A stretch of DNA of 53,064 bases from an uncultured Gemmatimonadota bacterium (GTDB taxonomy: Bacteria > Gemmatimonadota > Gemmatimonadetes > Longimicrobiales > Longimicrobiaceae), in the NCBI GenBank assembly GCA_902805735.1, contig CADCTW010000114.1:1-53064 (forward strand). The letters are read 5' to 3'. Positions 24,449 through 33,095 of the stretch are shown here, in pieces. The notes beneath the pieces are model-generated. The model made no database searches, was not told the origin of the DNA, and worked only from the letters and a program-made list of their open reading frames with translations. How positions within the stretch are numbered: position 1 is the stretch's first letter; the number at the start of each line of letters is the position of its first letter. A program made the position numbers and the translations under genes.

Positions 24449-26164
24449 ATGTACAACCAACTCTTGACGATCCTTTTAGTGCCCGTGCTGCTCGCAGGAT
24501 GTGAATCCAAGCCATCCGCGGTGAAGCCGGAAGACCGCCCGTACAGCGGGATGTACCCGCTCATCGAGTCCGGTCGGCTAGGATTCGTGGACGAGGCGGG
24601 CAGGGTGGTGGTGCAGCCCCGGTTCCCGGTGTCCGCGGCGGTAGCGGCGCTCTACGGGGACGTCTATTCGGAGGATCTGGCGCCCATGGCGGTGGGTGCG
24701 AGGTGGGGATTCATCGACCGGGCGGGGCAGTACGCGATCAACCCCCAGTTCGAGGCTGCGGAGGCATTCCGGGATGGACTCGCGCGAGTATGGATCAAGG
24801 GCAAGGTGGGCTTCATAGACCGGCAGGGCCGGTACGTCATCAACCCCCAGTTCAGTGCCGCGCTGGACTTCAGCGAAGGAACGGCGCCCGTGCGGCTCGG
24901 CGAAAAGTGGGGCTACGTGGATCGCGACGGCCGGTACGTGATCAATCCCCAGTTCTCGTCCGCGCATCCGTTCTCCAACGGCCTGGGCCGCGTCTCTAGG
25001 GACGACCGTTGGGGTTACGTGGACGCCGGGGGCAACTACGTAATCAACCCACAGTTCGACGTGGCGCACGATTTCGCGGAGGGGCGGGCGGTGGTGATGA
25101 CGGGCGGGGAGTACGGCGTGATCGACCGCACGGGCAAATACCTGATCAATCCCCAATTCGAAAACGCCGCAGCGGAGTTCAGCGACGGCCTGCTGCCGGT
25201 GCGCCTGGGCGGGAAGGAGGGATTCGTTGACCTCGCGGGCAAGATCGTCATCAATCCCCAGTTCGAGGAAACGAAGCCGTTCCGCGCGGGTCTGGCGGCC
25301 GTACGATCTGGGAGCGATTGGGGATACATCGGCCGGGACGGAAGCTATGTGATCAACCCCCAGTTCGCCGGAGCGGAGTCTTTCGAGGAAGGGCTAGGCA
25401 GAGTGCAGGTCGGCCAGAAGGTCGGGTTCGTCGACCAGACGGGAGCGCTCGTGGTGCAGCCCCGGTTCGATGACGCCGCGCGGCGCTTCCGCAACGGACG
25501 TGCGTGGGTGGTGGACGAGCGCGGATTCGGGTACGTGGATCGGGCCGGGCGAGCCATCCGGCCGCCGGTCCGTACGGCCTCGGTGACCTCTCTCGCGCAG
25601 CTCGATTCACTGTTCAGCTACCTGCCCGAGACGTTCCGCGGAAGTGTGCTGGCGGGGCTGCCCGGCAAAGAAACCTCGCTGGTGCGTAGCGCGGGCGTCC
25701 TCGGAGCGGGTGCCAGGATCGTACGCCGCGACACCGTCGTCTATGCGGGCGCGGTTCCGTACGGAGACAAGGTCTACCACGGAATCGTCCTGATGCCCGG
25801 AGACCGGCTGACTGCGCTCATGCGGGCCGAGAACTTCGACTCGTTCATGCGTGTCTTCCGATTCCGTGCCAACGGGGAGCTCGTGGAGCTCGCCAACAAT
25901 GACGACTATGAGAGCCTTCGGACGTCACGGGTCGACATCACGTCCCGGGAGTTCGGGATCTACTTCATCGAGGTGACGAGCCTCTCCCAGCGGGGGGGCG
26001 GGCCGTACACGCTGTACGCCGGCATTCCGGACAGCGCGGAAGCGGCCTACCGGCGCGACCTCGTCGTTACGCCGATGCCACCGGCCGCCCCCGCGGAAAC
26101 CATGGTCGTTCCGGGGGCGGACACCGTTTCCCAGCCGGTCGTGGTACCGAACCGGTGGAGGTGA
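24449..26164 (+). CDS. WG-repeat lipoprotein with PPC-like C-terminal domain
   Basis: 571 residues. Lipobox VLLAGC; about ten WG repeats of roughly 38 residues follow, each containing G(F/Y)(V/I)DRxGxYVINPQF, spanning residues 45-370. The C-terminal part (YGDKVYHGIVLMPGDRLTAL to GPYTLYAG) resembles a PPC beta-sandwich. WG-repeat proteins are probably surface binding scaffolds; no enzymatic motif was seen. Tandem repeats within the gene (about 114-bp period) make it prone to copy-number change. Confidence 0.88.
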   Translation: MYNQLLTILLVPVLLAGCESKPSAVKPEDRPYSGMYPLIESGRLGFVDEAGRVVVQPRFPVSAAVAALYGDVYSEDLAPMAVGARWGFIDRAGQYAINPQFEAAEAFRDGLARVWIKGKVGFIDRQGRYVINPQFSAALDFSEGTAPVRLGEKWGYVDRDGRYVINPQFSSAHPFSNGLGRVSRDDRWGYVDAGGNYVINPQFDVAHDFAEGRAVVMTGGEYGVIDRTGKYLINPQFENAAAEFSDGLLPVRLGGKEGFVDLAGKIVINPQFEETKPFRAGLAAVRSGSDWGYIGRDGSYVINPQFAGAESFEEGLGRVQVGQKVGFVDQTGALVVQPRFDDAARRFRNGRAWVVDERGFGYVDRAGRAIRPPVRTASVTSLAQLDSLFSYLPETFRGSVLAGLPGKETSLVRSAGVLGAGARIVRRDTVVYAGAVPYGDKVYHGIVLMPGDRLTALMRAENFDSFMRVFRFRANGELVELANNDDYESLRTSRVDITSREFGIYFIEVTSLSQRGGGPYTLYAGIPDSAEAAYRRDLVVTPMPPAAPAETMVVPGADTVSQPVVVPNRWR

Positions 26165-26472
26165 GCCCACTCGTGGGTCGTGCGAGCCCGCCGCTCGGAG
26201 GTGGGCCGCACGGCTCCTGGAGATATTCGCGGGCCGGGCCGGTGCGAATCAGGCCCCACTCGGGATGCCTCTCCTGGAACACCGGGGCCGGGGTCCGAAC
26301 GCCAGATTCTCCCTGTGCTTTTCCTGTCTGTGGGTGCCGGTTCCTGTGCCATACATGTGGCCCTTTTCTCGCCAAAATACGCCCCCTAGCATGGCGGAGT
26401 GCACCCGCGGTGCCGGGGCGATGCAGCCCCGTGCCGGCCCGTTCCTCCACCCCTCCCGCCCCCGCACTCGCC
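26165..26472. other. Gene-free stretch before the BACON/CHAP gene
   Basis: About 308 bp. I see no hairpin copy, terminator or convincing promoter. An ACATGT-centred near-palindrome lies near 26352-26363 and a short AT-rich patch near 26366-26390 could hold the promoter of the next gene. Confidence 0.3.
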
Positions 26473-29400
26473 ATGGGAAGATCCACCTTCAGGCTTCGCC
26501 ACATGTTGGCCATCACTGCACTGTTGCCGCTGCTCGCGGGGTGTGGCGACAAACGCGAGGACACCATCTCAGGCAGCAACACCCCCGTCCTCCAGGTCTC
26601 CTCGTCGTCGCTCACCTTCAGCGCGCAGCAGGGAAGCAGCCCCGGCCCGCAGACGATCACGATCAGCAACACGGGCAAGGGGACGCTCGACTGGAGCGCC
26701 TCTCTCGGCGGCACCGGCTGGCTCGGCGTCAGCGCCAGCAGCGGAAGCGTAGCCGCCGGGGCGAGCACGTCCGTGACCGTCTCGCTGAGCACGGCGGCGA
26801 TGGCCGCCGGATCCTACACCGGCACCATCGAGCTCAAGGGGGACGGGGCCGCCAACAGCCCCAGTATCGCGACCGTCACCCTCGTCATCACTCCGCCTCC
26901 GGCGCTGGAGGCGAGCGCGGCGTCTCTCTCCTTCTCCGCGCAGCAGGACTCCACCCCCGCTCCCCAGACCCTCACCATCCGCAACGCGGGCGGGGGGACC
27001 CTGAGCTGGAGCGCGGGAGCGGGGCCGGCCTGGCTGCGCCTCACCCCGTCCAGCGGGAGCGTGGCCGCGGGCGCGAGCATGCCTGTCGCCGTGTCGGTGA
27101 ACACGGCGGCGCTGGCCAGCGGAGCGTACAGCGGCACGATCCAGCTCACCGCGCCGGGAGCCACGGGGAGCCCGCGTGCGGTGCCGGTGACGCTCGCGCT
27201 CACTCCCCCGCCCGCACTCACCCTCGGTGCGGCCTCGCTCTCCTTCGCCATGCGGCAGGGCACCGATCCGCCCGGGCAGACGCTGACGATCACCAACACC
27301 GGAGGCGGCAGCCTGGCCTGGAGCGCCTCCGAGCCGATCCCCTGGCTCGTGGGCAGCCCCGCGAGCGGTACCCTGGCGGCGGGGCAGAGTGGCGCGCTGA
27401 ACCTGAGCGTCAATGCCGAGGGGCTCGCCCCGGGCCGACACACGGGCATCCTCACCATCGCCGCGCCCGGTGCGGCCAACTCGCCGCGCACGGTGGAGGT
27501 GGCGCTCACCGTCGCTCCTCCGCCCGCGGGAGCGCTGGAAGTGAGCCCTGCCTCGCTCTCCTTCACCATGCAGCAAGGAGCCAACCCCGCCGGGCAGACG
27601 GTGACGATCACGAACACCGGGGACGGCGCTCTCGCCTGGACCGCTTCCGAGCCGATCGCCTGGCTCGTGGGCAGCCCCGCGAGCGGCACCCTCGCACCCG
27701 GGCAGAGCGGCGCGCTGAACCTGAACGTGAACGCGGAGGGCCTCGCCTCCGGACGCTACACGGGCACCCTCACCATCGCGGCGCCCGGCGCGGCCAACTC
27801 GCCGCGCACGGTGGAGGTGGCACTCACCGTCGCTCCCCCGCCCGCGGGAACGCTGGAAGTGAGCCCGGCCTCGCTCTCCTTCACCATGCAGCACGGAGCC
27901 AACCCCGACGGGCAGACCGTGACGATCTCCAACACGGGTGCGGGCCCGCTGACCTGGACCGCCTCTGAGCCGATCGCGTGGCTCGTAGGCAGCCCCGCGA
28001 GCGGCACGCTCGCACCGGGCCAGAGTGGCGCGCTGAACCTGAGCATCAACGCCGAGGCGCTCGCCCCCGGACGCCACACGGGCACCCTCACCATCGCCGC
28101 GCCGGGCGCGAACGGCACTCCGCGTACGGTGGAGGTCGCACTTACCGTAGCTCCACCGCCCGCGGGAGCGCTGGATGTGAGCCCGGCATCCCTCGCCTTC
28201 GCGGCGGAACAGGGAACCAGCCCCGCCGGGCAGACGGTGACGATCTCCAACACGGGTGCGGGCCCGCTGAGCTGGACCGCCTCCGAGCCGATCGGGTGGC
28301 TGGTGGGGAGCCCGGCGAGCGGCACCCTCTCGCCGGGGCAGAGCGCGGCGCTCTCGGTCGCCGTGAACAGCGGCGGGCTCGCCGCGGGCAGGTACACCGG
28401 CGCGATTACGGTGAGCGCGCCAGGTGCGGCGGGGGCACCCCGGAGTGTGGAAATCACGCTCACCGTCGCCGCGCGTCCCGCCGCTCCGGCGCTCAGCGTG
28501 AGTCCAGGCACGCTCGCGTTCACGACTGACCAGGGTTCGAACCGCGCCGCGCAGACGCTGACGATTTCAAATACGGGGGGTGGCACGCTCACCTGGAGCG
28601 CATCCGAGCCGATTCCCTGGCTCGTCGGCAGCCCGGCGGGCGGATCGGTTGCCGCGGGAGAGAGTGCCTCCCTCGGGATCACGGTGAACTCGGCCGGGAT
28701 GGCGCCGGGCAGCTACGAGGGCACCGTCGTCGTCACGGCCGCCGGCGCGACGGAATCGCCGCGAAATATCTCCGTCACGCTCAGGATCTCCGCGGCGCCA
28801 CAGGCCCCCGCTCTTGGAGTGACTCCCGCGACACTCACCTTCTCGGCGGGCCCGGCGGCTACCCCGGGAAGCCAGTCGTTCACGATCAGCAACACGGGAG
28901 GAGGGACGCTCCGCTGGAGCGCCGCCGCGAACGTCCCCTGGTTGAGCGTCGGCCCCTCGGCGGGAAGCCTCGAGGCCGCGGACAATGCATCGGTGGCGGT
29001 CACGGTGAGTACGGCAGGGCTGAGCGCCGGAACCCACCGCGGCACCATCACCCTCTCCGCTCCGGGAGCGGACGGCAGCCCGCGCACCGTGGGGGTCACG
29101 CTTACCATGGCAGACGGGCTGCTCGCGGCGCCCGCGCACGGCTCCCCCGCGAACGGCGCGACGGACGTCGCGACGAGCCCGGCGTTCAGCTGGTCCGCGG
29201 TGCCGGGGGCGAACCGCTACTGGCTCATGATCGCGACGGATCAGGCGGCATTCCCCACCTCCCCCAGCGCAACGAGCTGCCCCGGGTGCACGGTCAGCGG
29301 CAATACCGGCGCGACGAGCCACACGCTGCCGCAGGCATTTCCCTTCAGCGGGCGGAGTGTCGCGCTGAGTCCGAACACGCGGTACTACTGGAAGGTGCAG

Positions 29401-30171
29401 GGATGGAACACCGACAGCAGGCAGGGGCAGTACCCGGCCGCGTCGAGCTTCACGACCCCCGCATCCAGCGTCACCGCCACGCTCGCGGGCCTCAATCCGC
29501 ACCTGGTGGAGGCACTGAATACGCGGCAGGTAATGACGCTGACCGGCACCGGCTTCGGCTCCGGCACGCGCGTGTTCTATCGGAACCGCTACCAGACGAG
29601 CGAGCTCCCGCCGGGCGACATCCAGGTCGTGAGCCCGACGGAGATACGTGCCTCCGTGACTCTGGGGACCACGGCTGCGACCTGGTACGTGAGCGTGCAG
29701 AACGCGGGCACCGCCCGCTCCCCCGAGATCGCCTTCCGAACAGTGCGCAACGACTATCTGGCGTCATGGATCATCGGGCCGCCGTGTGAGCTCGGCGCGG
29801 ACTCGTACAACTTCGTGAGGTCGAACTGCACTTCGTTCGTGGCGTGGCGTCTCGACGGCGACGGCAAGCGGATCATGAACAACCATGGGCAGTCGTATAC
29901 CTGTTCCAACGGAAGCGTCGTGGCCAGATGGACCCATGCCGTTTGCTGGGACGAGTCGGCCCGCAGGCTGGGGCTCCGGGTCGACAAGTCGCCCGAGGTG
30001 GGGGCGGTGGCGCAGTGGAACTGGGGCGACTATGGCCACGTGGCGTACGTGGCGGCCGTGTACCTGAACACGGGAGAGATTCTCGTGGAAGAGTACAACT
30101 ACTCGCACCGGTGCCGGTACGGTACAAGGCGCATCCGGATCTCCACCGTCGAGAATTTTATCCACTTCTGA
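26473..30171 (+). CDS. Giant modular lipoprotein: eight BACON-like repeats, Fn3-like, IPT/TIG-like and CHAP domains
   Basis: 1232 residues. Signal with LLAGC lipobox, then eight Ig-like repeats of about 106 residues (each roughly SPASLSFTMQQGANPAGQ ... ISNTGGGTLSWSASEPIPWL ... ASGTLAPGQSGALNL ... RTVEVALTV), of the BACON type. Next is an Fn3-like domain (SPAFSWSAVPGANRYWLMI), an IPT/TIG-like domain (TLTGTGFGSGTRVFYRN) and a C-terminal CHAP domain. CHAP residues are visible as Cys in RSNCTSFVAWRL, His in GHVAYVAAV and Glu in VEEYN. It is therefore probably a peptidoglycan amidase or endopeptidase held away from the membrane on a long stalk. ATG 26473 was chosen; ATG 26503 would also leave a signal. 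Confidence 0.85.
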   Translation: MGRSTFRLRHMLAITALLPLLAGCGDKREDTISGSNTPVLQVSSSSLTFSAQQGSSPGPQTITISNTGKGTLDWSASLGGTGWLGVSASSGSVAAGASTSVTVSLSTAAMAAGSYTGTIELKGDGAANSPSIATVTLVITPPPALEASAASLSFSAQQDSTPAPQTLTIRNAGGGTLSWSAGAGPAWLRLTPSSGSVAAGASMPVAVSVNTAALASGAYSGTIQLTAPGATGSPRAVPVTLALTPPPALTLGAASLSFAMRQGTDPPGQTLTITNTGGGSLAWSASEPIPWLVGSPASGTLAAGQSGALNLSVNAEGLAPGRHTGILTIAAPGAANSPRTVEVALTVAPPPAGALEVSPASLSFTMQQGANPAGQTVTITNTGDGALAWTASEPIAWLVGSPASGTLAPGQSGALNLNVNAEGLASGRYTGTLTIAAPGAANSPRTVEVALTVAPPPAGTLEVSPASLSFTMQHGANPDGQTVTISNTGAGPLTWTASEPIAWLVGSPASGTLAPGQSGALNLSINAEALAPGRHTGTLTIAAPGANGTPRTVEVALTVAPPPAGALDVSPASLAFAAEQGTSPAGQTVTISNTGAGPLSWTASEPIGWLVGSPASGTLSPGQSAALSVAVNSGGLAAGRYTGAITVSAPGAAGAPRSVEITLTVAARPAAPALSVSPGTLAFTTDQGSNRAAQTLTISNTGGGTLTWSASEPIPWLVGSPAGGSVAAGESASLGITVNSAGMAPGSYEGTVVVTAAGATESPRNISVTLRISAAPQAPALGVTPATLTFSAGPAATPGSQSFTISNTGGGTLRWSAAANVPWLSVGPSAGSLEAADNASVAVTVSTAGLSAGTHRGTITLSAPGADGSPRTVGVTLTMADGLLAAPAHGSPANGATDVATSPAFSWSAVPGANRYWLMIATDQAAFPTSPSATSCPGCTVSGNTGATSHTLPQAFPFSGRSVALSPNTRYYWKVQGWNTDSRQGQYPAASSFTTPASSVTATLAGLNPHLVEALNTRQVMTLTGTGFGSGTRVFYRNRYQTSELPPGDIQVVSPTEIRASVTLGTTAATWYVSVQNAGTARSPEIAFRTVRNDYLASWIIGPPCELGADSYNFVRSNCTSFVAWRLDGDGKRIMNNHGQSYTCSNGSVVARWTHAVCWDESARRLGLRVDKSPEVGAVAQWNWGDYGHVAYVAAVYLNTGEILVEEYNYSHRCRYGTRRIRISTVENFIHF
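26584..29110 (+). repeat. In-gene tandem array, 318-bp period, eight units
   Basis: The BACON-like units repeat at about 318 bp. Units 4 (27529-27846) and 5 (27847-28164) are almost identical at DNA level, and unit 6 (from 28165) is close, implying recent duplication or gene conversion in the middle of the array, while the outer units have diverged. Confidence 0.85.
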
Positions 30172-30185
30172 GGCGCACCCGAACC

Positions 30186-30253
30186 GCGCACACAGAGGCA
30201 CAGAGACACAGAGGGAAGCTCTCCTCTGTGTCTCTGTGCCTCTGTGTGAGCCC
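30186..30253. repeat. Dispersed hairpin element, copy 12 (full, G-A-G variant)
   Basis: Fills the 88-bp convergent gap between the CHAP gene and the metzincin. Unit order is G-A-G in both arms instead of A-G-A, so pairing is preserved by paired changes. Confidence 0.95.
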
Positions 30254-30259
30254 TGCTTT

Positions 30260-31534
30260 TTACCGGAAGCCCGCCACCGTCGGCGCGGTCAGGTTCAGCA
30301 CCCGCGCGTTGTCCTCGTACTGGGTGGTGCCCATCACCTCGCCCGTGGAGGGGTAGGTCTTCAGGGGGCTCGACCACCACTGGATGCGGGTGCAGTTGGA
30401 GCAGTTGTTCCCGTAGGCCATCACCGTGCGCCAGCCCTTGCTCGGCGGGATGTAGCCGTGGCCGTACGCGTACGGAGTGGTGCTGCCGTCCACGTAGCGG
30501 TCGTGCCGGGCGCCCTGCAGGTGCCCGACCTCGTGGCCGAACGAGTAGTAGCCCGTGATGCAGGTGTAGTGCGCGGCGGCGAAGGCGGAGGTCGCGGTCG
30601 CGTTGATCGCCGCCGCCTGCCCGCACGCCTCGCTGTCGTTCACCACCAGCACCACCACGTCCGCCGCGTAGGTGTTCCGCAGGGTGTGGACGTTGTCCAT
30701 GATGCCGTCCGTGGTGCTCTTGAGCGCGCTGACGTGCTGCGAGAAGCTGCGGCCGGACTCGCTGTAGCTCACCTGCGCGGTGTGCACCTTCGCCATGTTG
30801 ATGTTGATCCCGCTGTTCACGTACGACTGGTTGGTCTCGTCGATGGCGAGCTGGATCTTGCTGCCGATGGTGCCGGCGGCGGTCGCGGCGGAGGCGGTGT
30901 ACACCACCAGCACGTTGATCGTGGTCAGCGCCATCGTGGAGAGGTCGCCCGTGGAGTTCTTGCTGTTGAGCACCGGGCCGGCGCTGGCGTCCAGCGCGCC
31001 GCTCGGGTTGTCCGCCGTGTGCTCCGACGGGAAGCCGCTCTGGTCGATGCGCGACACGGCGTGCACCCCGTTGCCCAGCGGCTCGATGCTGTACTGCGTC
31101 TTCCCCACCCGCACGGTGGCGGTGACCCCGCCCTCCATGAACACCATCTGCACCCAACCCTCGGTGCCGCGCACCGGGCCGGCCCACGAGATGTCGTCCG
31201 CCGAGCGCTGCGTGACCCGCTCACCGGCGGCCACCACGTGCACTCCCGGAGCCACCGCCATGCGGATGGCCGCGCCCTGCCGCAGCATGCGGCCCGGGGC
31301 CGCGGCCATGCGCGCCAGGTGCACCTCGGCGGTGCTCGAGCGGCCACGGATGCTGGCGAGCCGGGCACTCTGCGCGCTGCTGAGCGCGGCGCCCGGGTCG
31401 AGCGTGAGGAGGTTCTCCTGGGCGGCGGCTGCGGCGCTCATCGACGAGGAGGCCGAGGGGGTGAGGTTGTCGTCCTGGCAGGCGGCGAGGCCGAGCGATG
31501 CGGCCAGAACCAGCGCGAGCGGTGCTGCTCTCAT
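30260..31534 (-). CDS. Secreted metzincin zinc metalloprotease (reprolysin-like) lipoprotein
   Basis: 424 residues. Lipobox LGLAAC; propeptide-like region to about residue 185; catalytic domain with INVLVVYTASAATAAG and the zinc motif HEVGHLQGARHD (H334, E335, H338, H344), followed by a Met-turn TVMAYGNNC (M372). It is a complete HExxHxxGxxHD metzincin resembling peptidyl-Asp/reprolysin-like secreted enzymes. The start has an excellent SD (GGAGAAC) and a long 5' leader behind a TTGACA promoter. Confidence 0.9.
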   Translation of the reverse strand: MRAAPLALVLAASLGLAACQDDNLTPSASSSMSAAAAAQENLLTLDPGAALSSAQSARLASIRGRSSTAEVHLARMAAAPGRMLRQGAAIRMAVAPGVHVVAAGERVTQRSADDISWAGPVRGTEGWVQMVFMEGGVTATVRVGKTQYSIEPLGNGVHAVSRIDQSGFPSEHTADNPSGALDASAGPVLNSKNSTGDLSTMALTTINVLVVYTASAATAAGTIGSKIQLAIDETNQSYVNSGININMAKVHTAQVSYSESGRSFSQHVSALKSTTDGIMDNVHTLRNTYAADVVVLVVNDSEACGQAAAINATATSAFAAAHYTCITGYYSFGHEVGHLQGARHDRYVDGSTTPYAYGHGYIPPSKGWRTVMAYGNNCSNCTRIQWWSSPLKTYPSTGEVMGTTQYEDNARVLNLTAPTVAGFR

Positions 31535-31769
31535 GGTACGTTCTCCAGGCGGGTAGGGATAGAGGTTGTCGGCGTAGCTTTTTTTGGGCAGAAAACGTGG
31601 ATGGTGATCGGCCTGCCGGTGCGTGAGCGCTTGTCTCTCCTGGTGGCGGGTGAGGAGTTTACCCAGCTAGTTCTCGGAGTCACGGATGCGCTCGGCACGG
31701 CGTCATCCATGTTCGCGGGGATGGTGGGCTGCTTACTTAAACGGCGGGATCGGTGTTGGTGGCGTGAGA

Positions 31770-31797
31770 ACCATAGCTTAGAAAGCGCGGTTGTCAA
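31770..31797 (-). promoter_or_regulatory. Consensus-like promoter of the metzincin gene
   Basis: Minus-strand TTGACA (31797-31792), 16-bp spacer, TATGGT (31775-31770). The predicted transcript has an unusually long leader before the ATG at 31534. Confidence 0.5.
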
Positions 31798-31830
31798 GCA
31801 CGCCATGGAAACACGCGCAAGATCAAACCC

Positions 31831-31905
31831 GGGTCTCGCGCAGAGACAGGAGAGGCACGGAGAAGCGCTTCATCTCCAGGCCTCCTCCTGTCCCAGTGTG
31901 GGTCC
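31831..31905. repeat. Dispersed hairpin element, copy 13 (eroded, both arms)
   Basis: GTCTCGCGCAGAGACAGGAG on the left and CCTCCTCCTGTCCCAGTGTG on the right still pair in part, showing an old copy decaying by substitution. Confidence 0.6.
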
Positions 31906-31956
31906 GCCGTTCGTTCTCTGGCGAGATGAAGTCGTGCCCCGCCCGTGGAGATCGGG

Positions 31957-32331
31957 ATGGAACGCCCCTGGAAGTTTGCGGCCGTTCTCGCGTTCGCCGT
32001 TGTCGCCGCGTGTGCTCGCGCGTCCGGGCCGGCCCCGCTCGGCGGTGATCCGTACGTGCGAGGGCCGGTCGAGTCCTTCACGCACCGCGCGACGGCCTCC
32101 CTCCTCCGGGTGCGGGCCGGGCCGGGATCCCGCGAGTCGTGCGGCATCGCCGCCACCGTGGACGCGCGGACCCGCTATCTCCAGCGCGCCCCGTCTGGCG
32201 GCCTCCGTGCCGCCTCCCGCGCCCTGGTCGGCGTGGGGGACACGGTGGAGGTGTACGTCCGGGGCCCCGTCGCCGAGTCCTGCCCTCCACAGGCCTACGC
32301 CGCCGCGGTGGTCCTCGCCGCCCGGCCATGA
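31957..32331 (+). CDS. Small lipoprotein, unknown function
   Basis: 124 residues from ATG 31957 with GTGGAG 8-12 bases upstream. Signal FAAVLAFAVVAACA; the mature part has repeated short beta-strand patterns (SLLRVRAGPGSRESCGI, LVGVGDTVEVYVRGP) and two further cysteines that could pair. No family recognised. Confidence 0.6.
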   Translation: MERPWKFAAVLAFAVVAACARASGPAPLGGDPYVRGPVESFTHRATASLLRVRAGPGSRESCGIAATVDARTRYLQRAPSGGLRAASRALVGVGDTVEVYVRGPVAESCPPQAYAAAVVLAARP

Positions 32332-32414
32332 TTCGCCTTCGGGCTGCGGTGGTCCCCGCCCGTGTCGCGCCGTTGTAGGCTCAAGGGTGTGCGGCTGTCG
32401 TCGGATCCGCGCTC

Positions 32415-32443
32415 TTACACCGTCCGGAACCTGCATGTACATT
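32415..32443 (+). promoter_or_regulatory. Promoter of the antitoxin-ParE operon
   Basis: TTACAC (32415-32420), 17-bp spacer, TACATT (32438-32443), about 58 bp before the antitoxin ATG. Confidence 0.4.
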
Positions 32444-32500
32444 AGTGGCACCCTCGCGTCAGCGGTTCGCGATGAGGGCGACTTCCAACGCGTTCTGCGA

Positions 32501-32725
32501 ATGAGCGACTCCATCATCGACTTCAGCCATCTGACCCCCGCTGAGCGGATCGAGCTCGCGGAGCAACTGTGGAACAGCCTCGAACCCCGGGATCACGGGG
32601 AGATTGACCTCCCGGACGAGCAGCTCGCGGAGCTTCGCCAGCGGCGCGCGGAGCTGGATGCGGACGGCGACTCGGGTGAACCGTGGGAGGCCGTCCTCGA
32701 CGAGATCGAATCGCGCGGCAGGTGA
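32501..32725 (+). CDS. Addiction-module antitoxin (CHP02574/RelB-like)
   Basis: 74 residues: FSHLTPAERIELAEQLWNSL then LPDEQLAELRQRRAELDADG and PWEAVLDEI. This is the characteristic sequence of the small antitoxin family that partners ParE/RelE toxins. Its stop overlaps the GTG of the toxin (GTGA). Several longer upstream starts exist in the frame but cross the promoter. Confidence 0.88.
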   Translation: MSDSIIDFSHLTPAERIELAEQLWNSLEPRDHGEIDLPDEQLAELRQRRAELDADGDSGEPWEAVLDEIESRGR

Positions 32726-33027
32726 GCGCCTCGGCACCCCGGCTCTTCATCCGGCAAACGGCCCGCACGGATCTGGAGAAGGCGTTCGCCTGGGACGAGG
32801 AGCGCAGCGCAGGTCTAGGCCATGAGTTCACGCGAGCCGTTCGCATTCAGCTCGCCGCGATCGAGCGCGGCCCGGGACAGTTCCCAAACGTCGCGGAAGA
32901 CATTCGCAAGGCACCGCTCCGCCGTTTTCCGTATGTCGTGTACTTCGTGATTTTACGTCGTCAGATCTCGATCATCGCAGTGATGCACACCCGCCGCGAT
33001 CCACGCCGCTGGCAATCGCGCCGCTGA
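32722..33027 (+). CDS. parE: ParE/RelE-superfamily toxin
   Basis: 101 residues from GTG. ARTDLEKAFAWDEERSAGLG, FTRAVRIQLAAIERGPGQFP and the C-terminal FPYVVYFVILRRQISIIAVM-H-TRRDPRRW are the standard ParE fold. Family members poison gyrase or cleave mRNA; the sequence does not tell which. Start overlaps the antitoxin stop. A left half of the dispersed hairpin follows about 40 bp later. Confidence 0.88.
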   Translation: MSASAPRLFIRQTARTDLEKAFAWDEERSAGLGHEFTRAVRIQLAAIERGPGQFPNVAEDIRKAPLRRFPYVVYFVILRRQISIIAVMHTRRDPRRWQSRR

Positions 33028-33068
33028 GTGGAGCCGGACCTCTGGGCAGGCGGAGGGTATGGCTGCCG

Positions 33069-33091
33069 GGTCACACAAAGGCACAGAGGAG
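33069..33091. repeat. Dispersed hairpin element, copy 14 (left arm only)
   Basis: GTCACACAAAGGCACAGAGG then AG. The GAGGAG at its end (33086-33091) is positioned as the ribosome-binding site of the GrpB gene. Confidence 0.8.
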
Positions 33092-33095
33092 CGCG

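Larger units (their letters stand above)
31535..31956. other. Divergent intergenic region: long leader, promoter and eroded repeat
   Basis: About 420 bp holding (i) the roughly 230-nt untranslated leader of the metzincin on the minus strand, with a run of seven A residues (minus-strand reading) near 31580-31587, (ii) its promoter at 31770-31797, and (iii) an eroded hairpin copy at 31831-31905. No convincing gene lies inside. Confidence 0.5.

Noticed and set aside
26584..29110. CRISPR-like regular repeat
   Set aside because: The 318-bp period is protein-coding (BACON-like domains) in one open frame.
31531..31806. 91-codon minus-strand frame upstream of the metzincin
   Set aside because: It spans the promoter and leader, has no SD and no recognisable sequence; treated as untranslated leader.
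30236..32500. Long plus-strand frame opposite the metzincin
   Set aside because: Antisense of a gene with complete metzincin motifs; low-complexity Arg/Ala/Gly-rich translation. Only its last 74 codons are a real gene (antitoxin).
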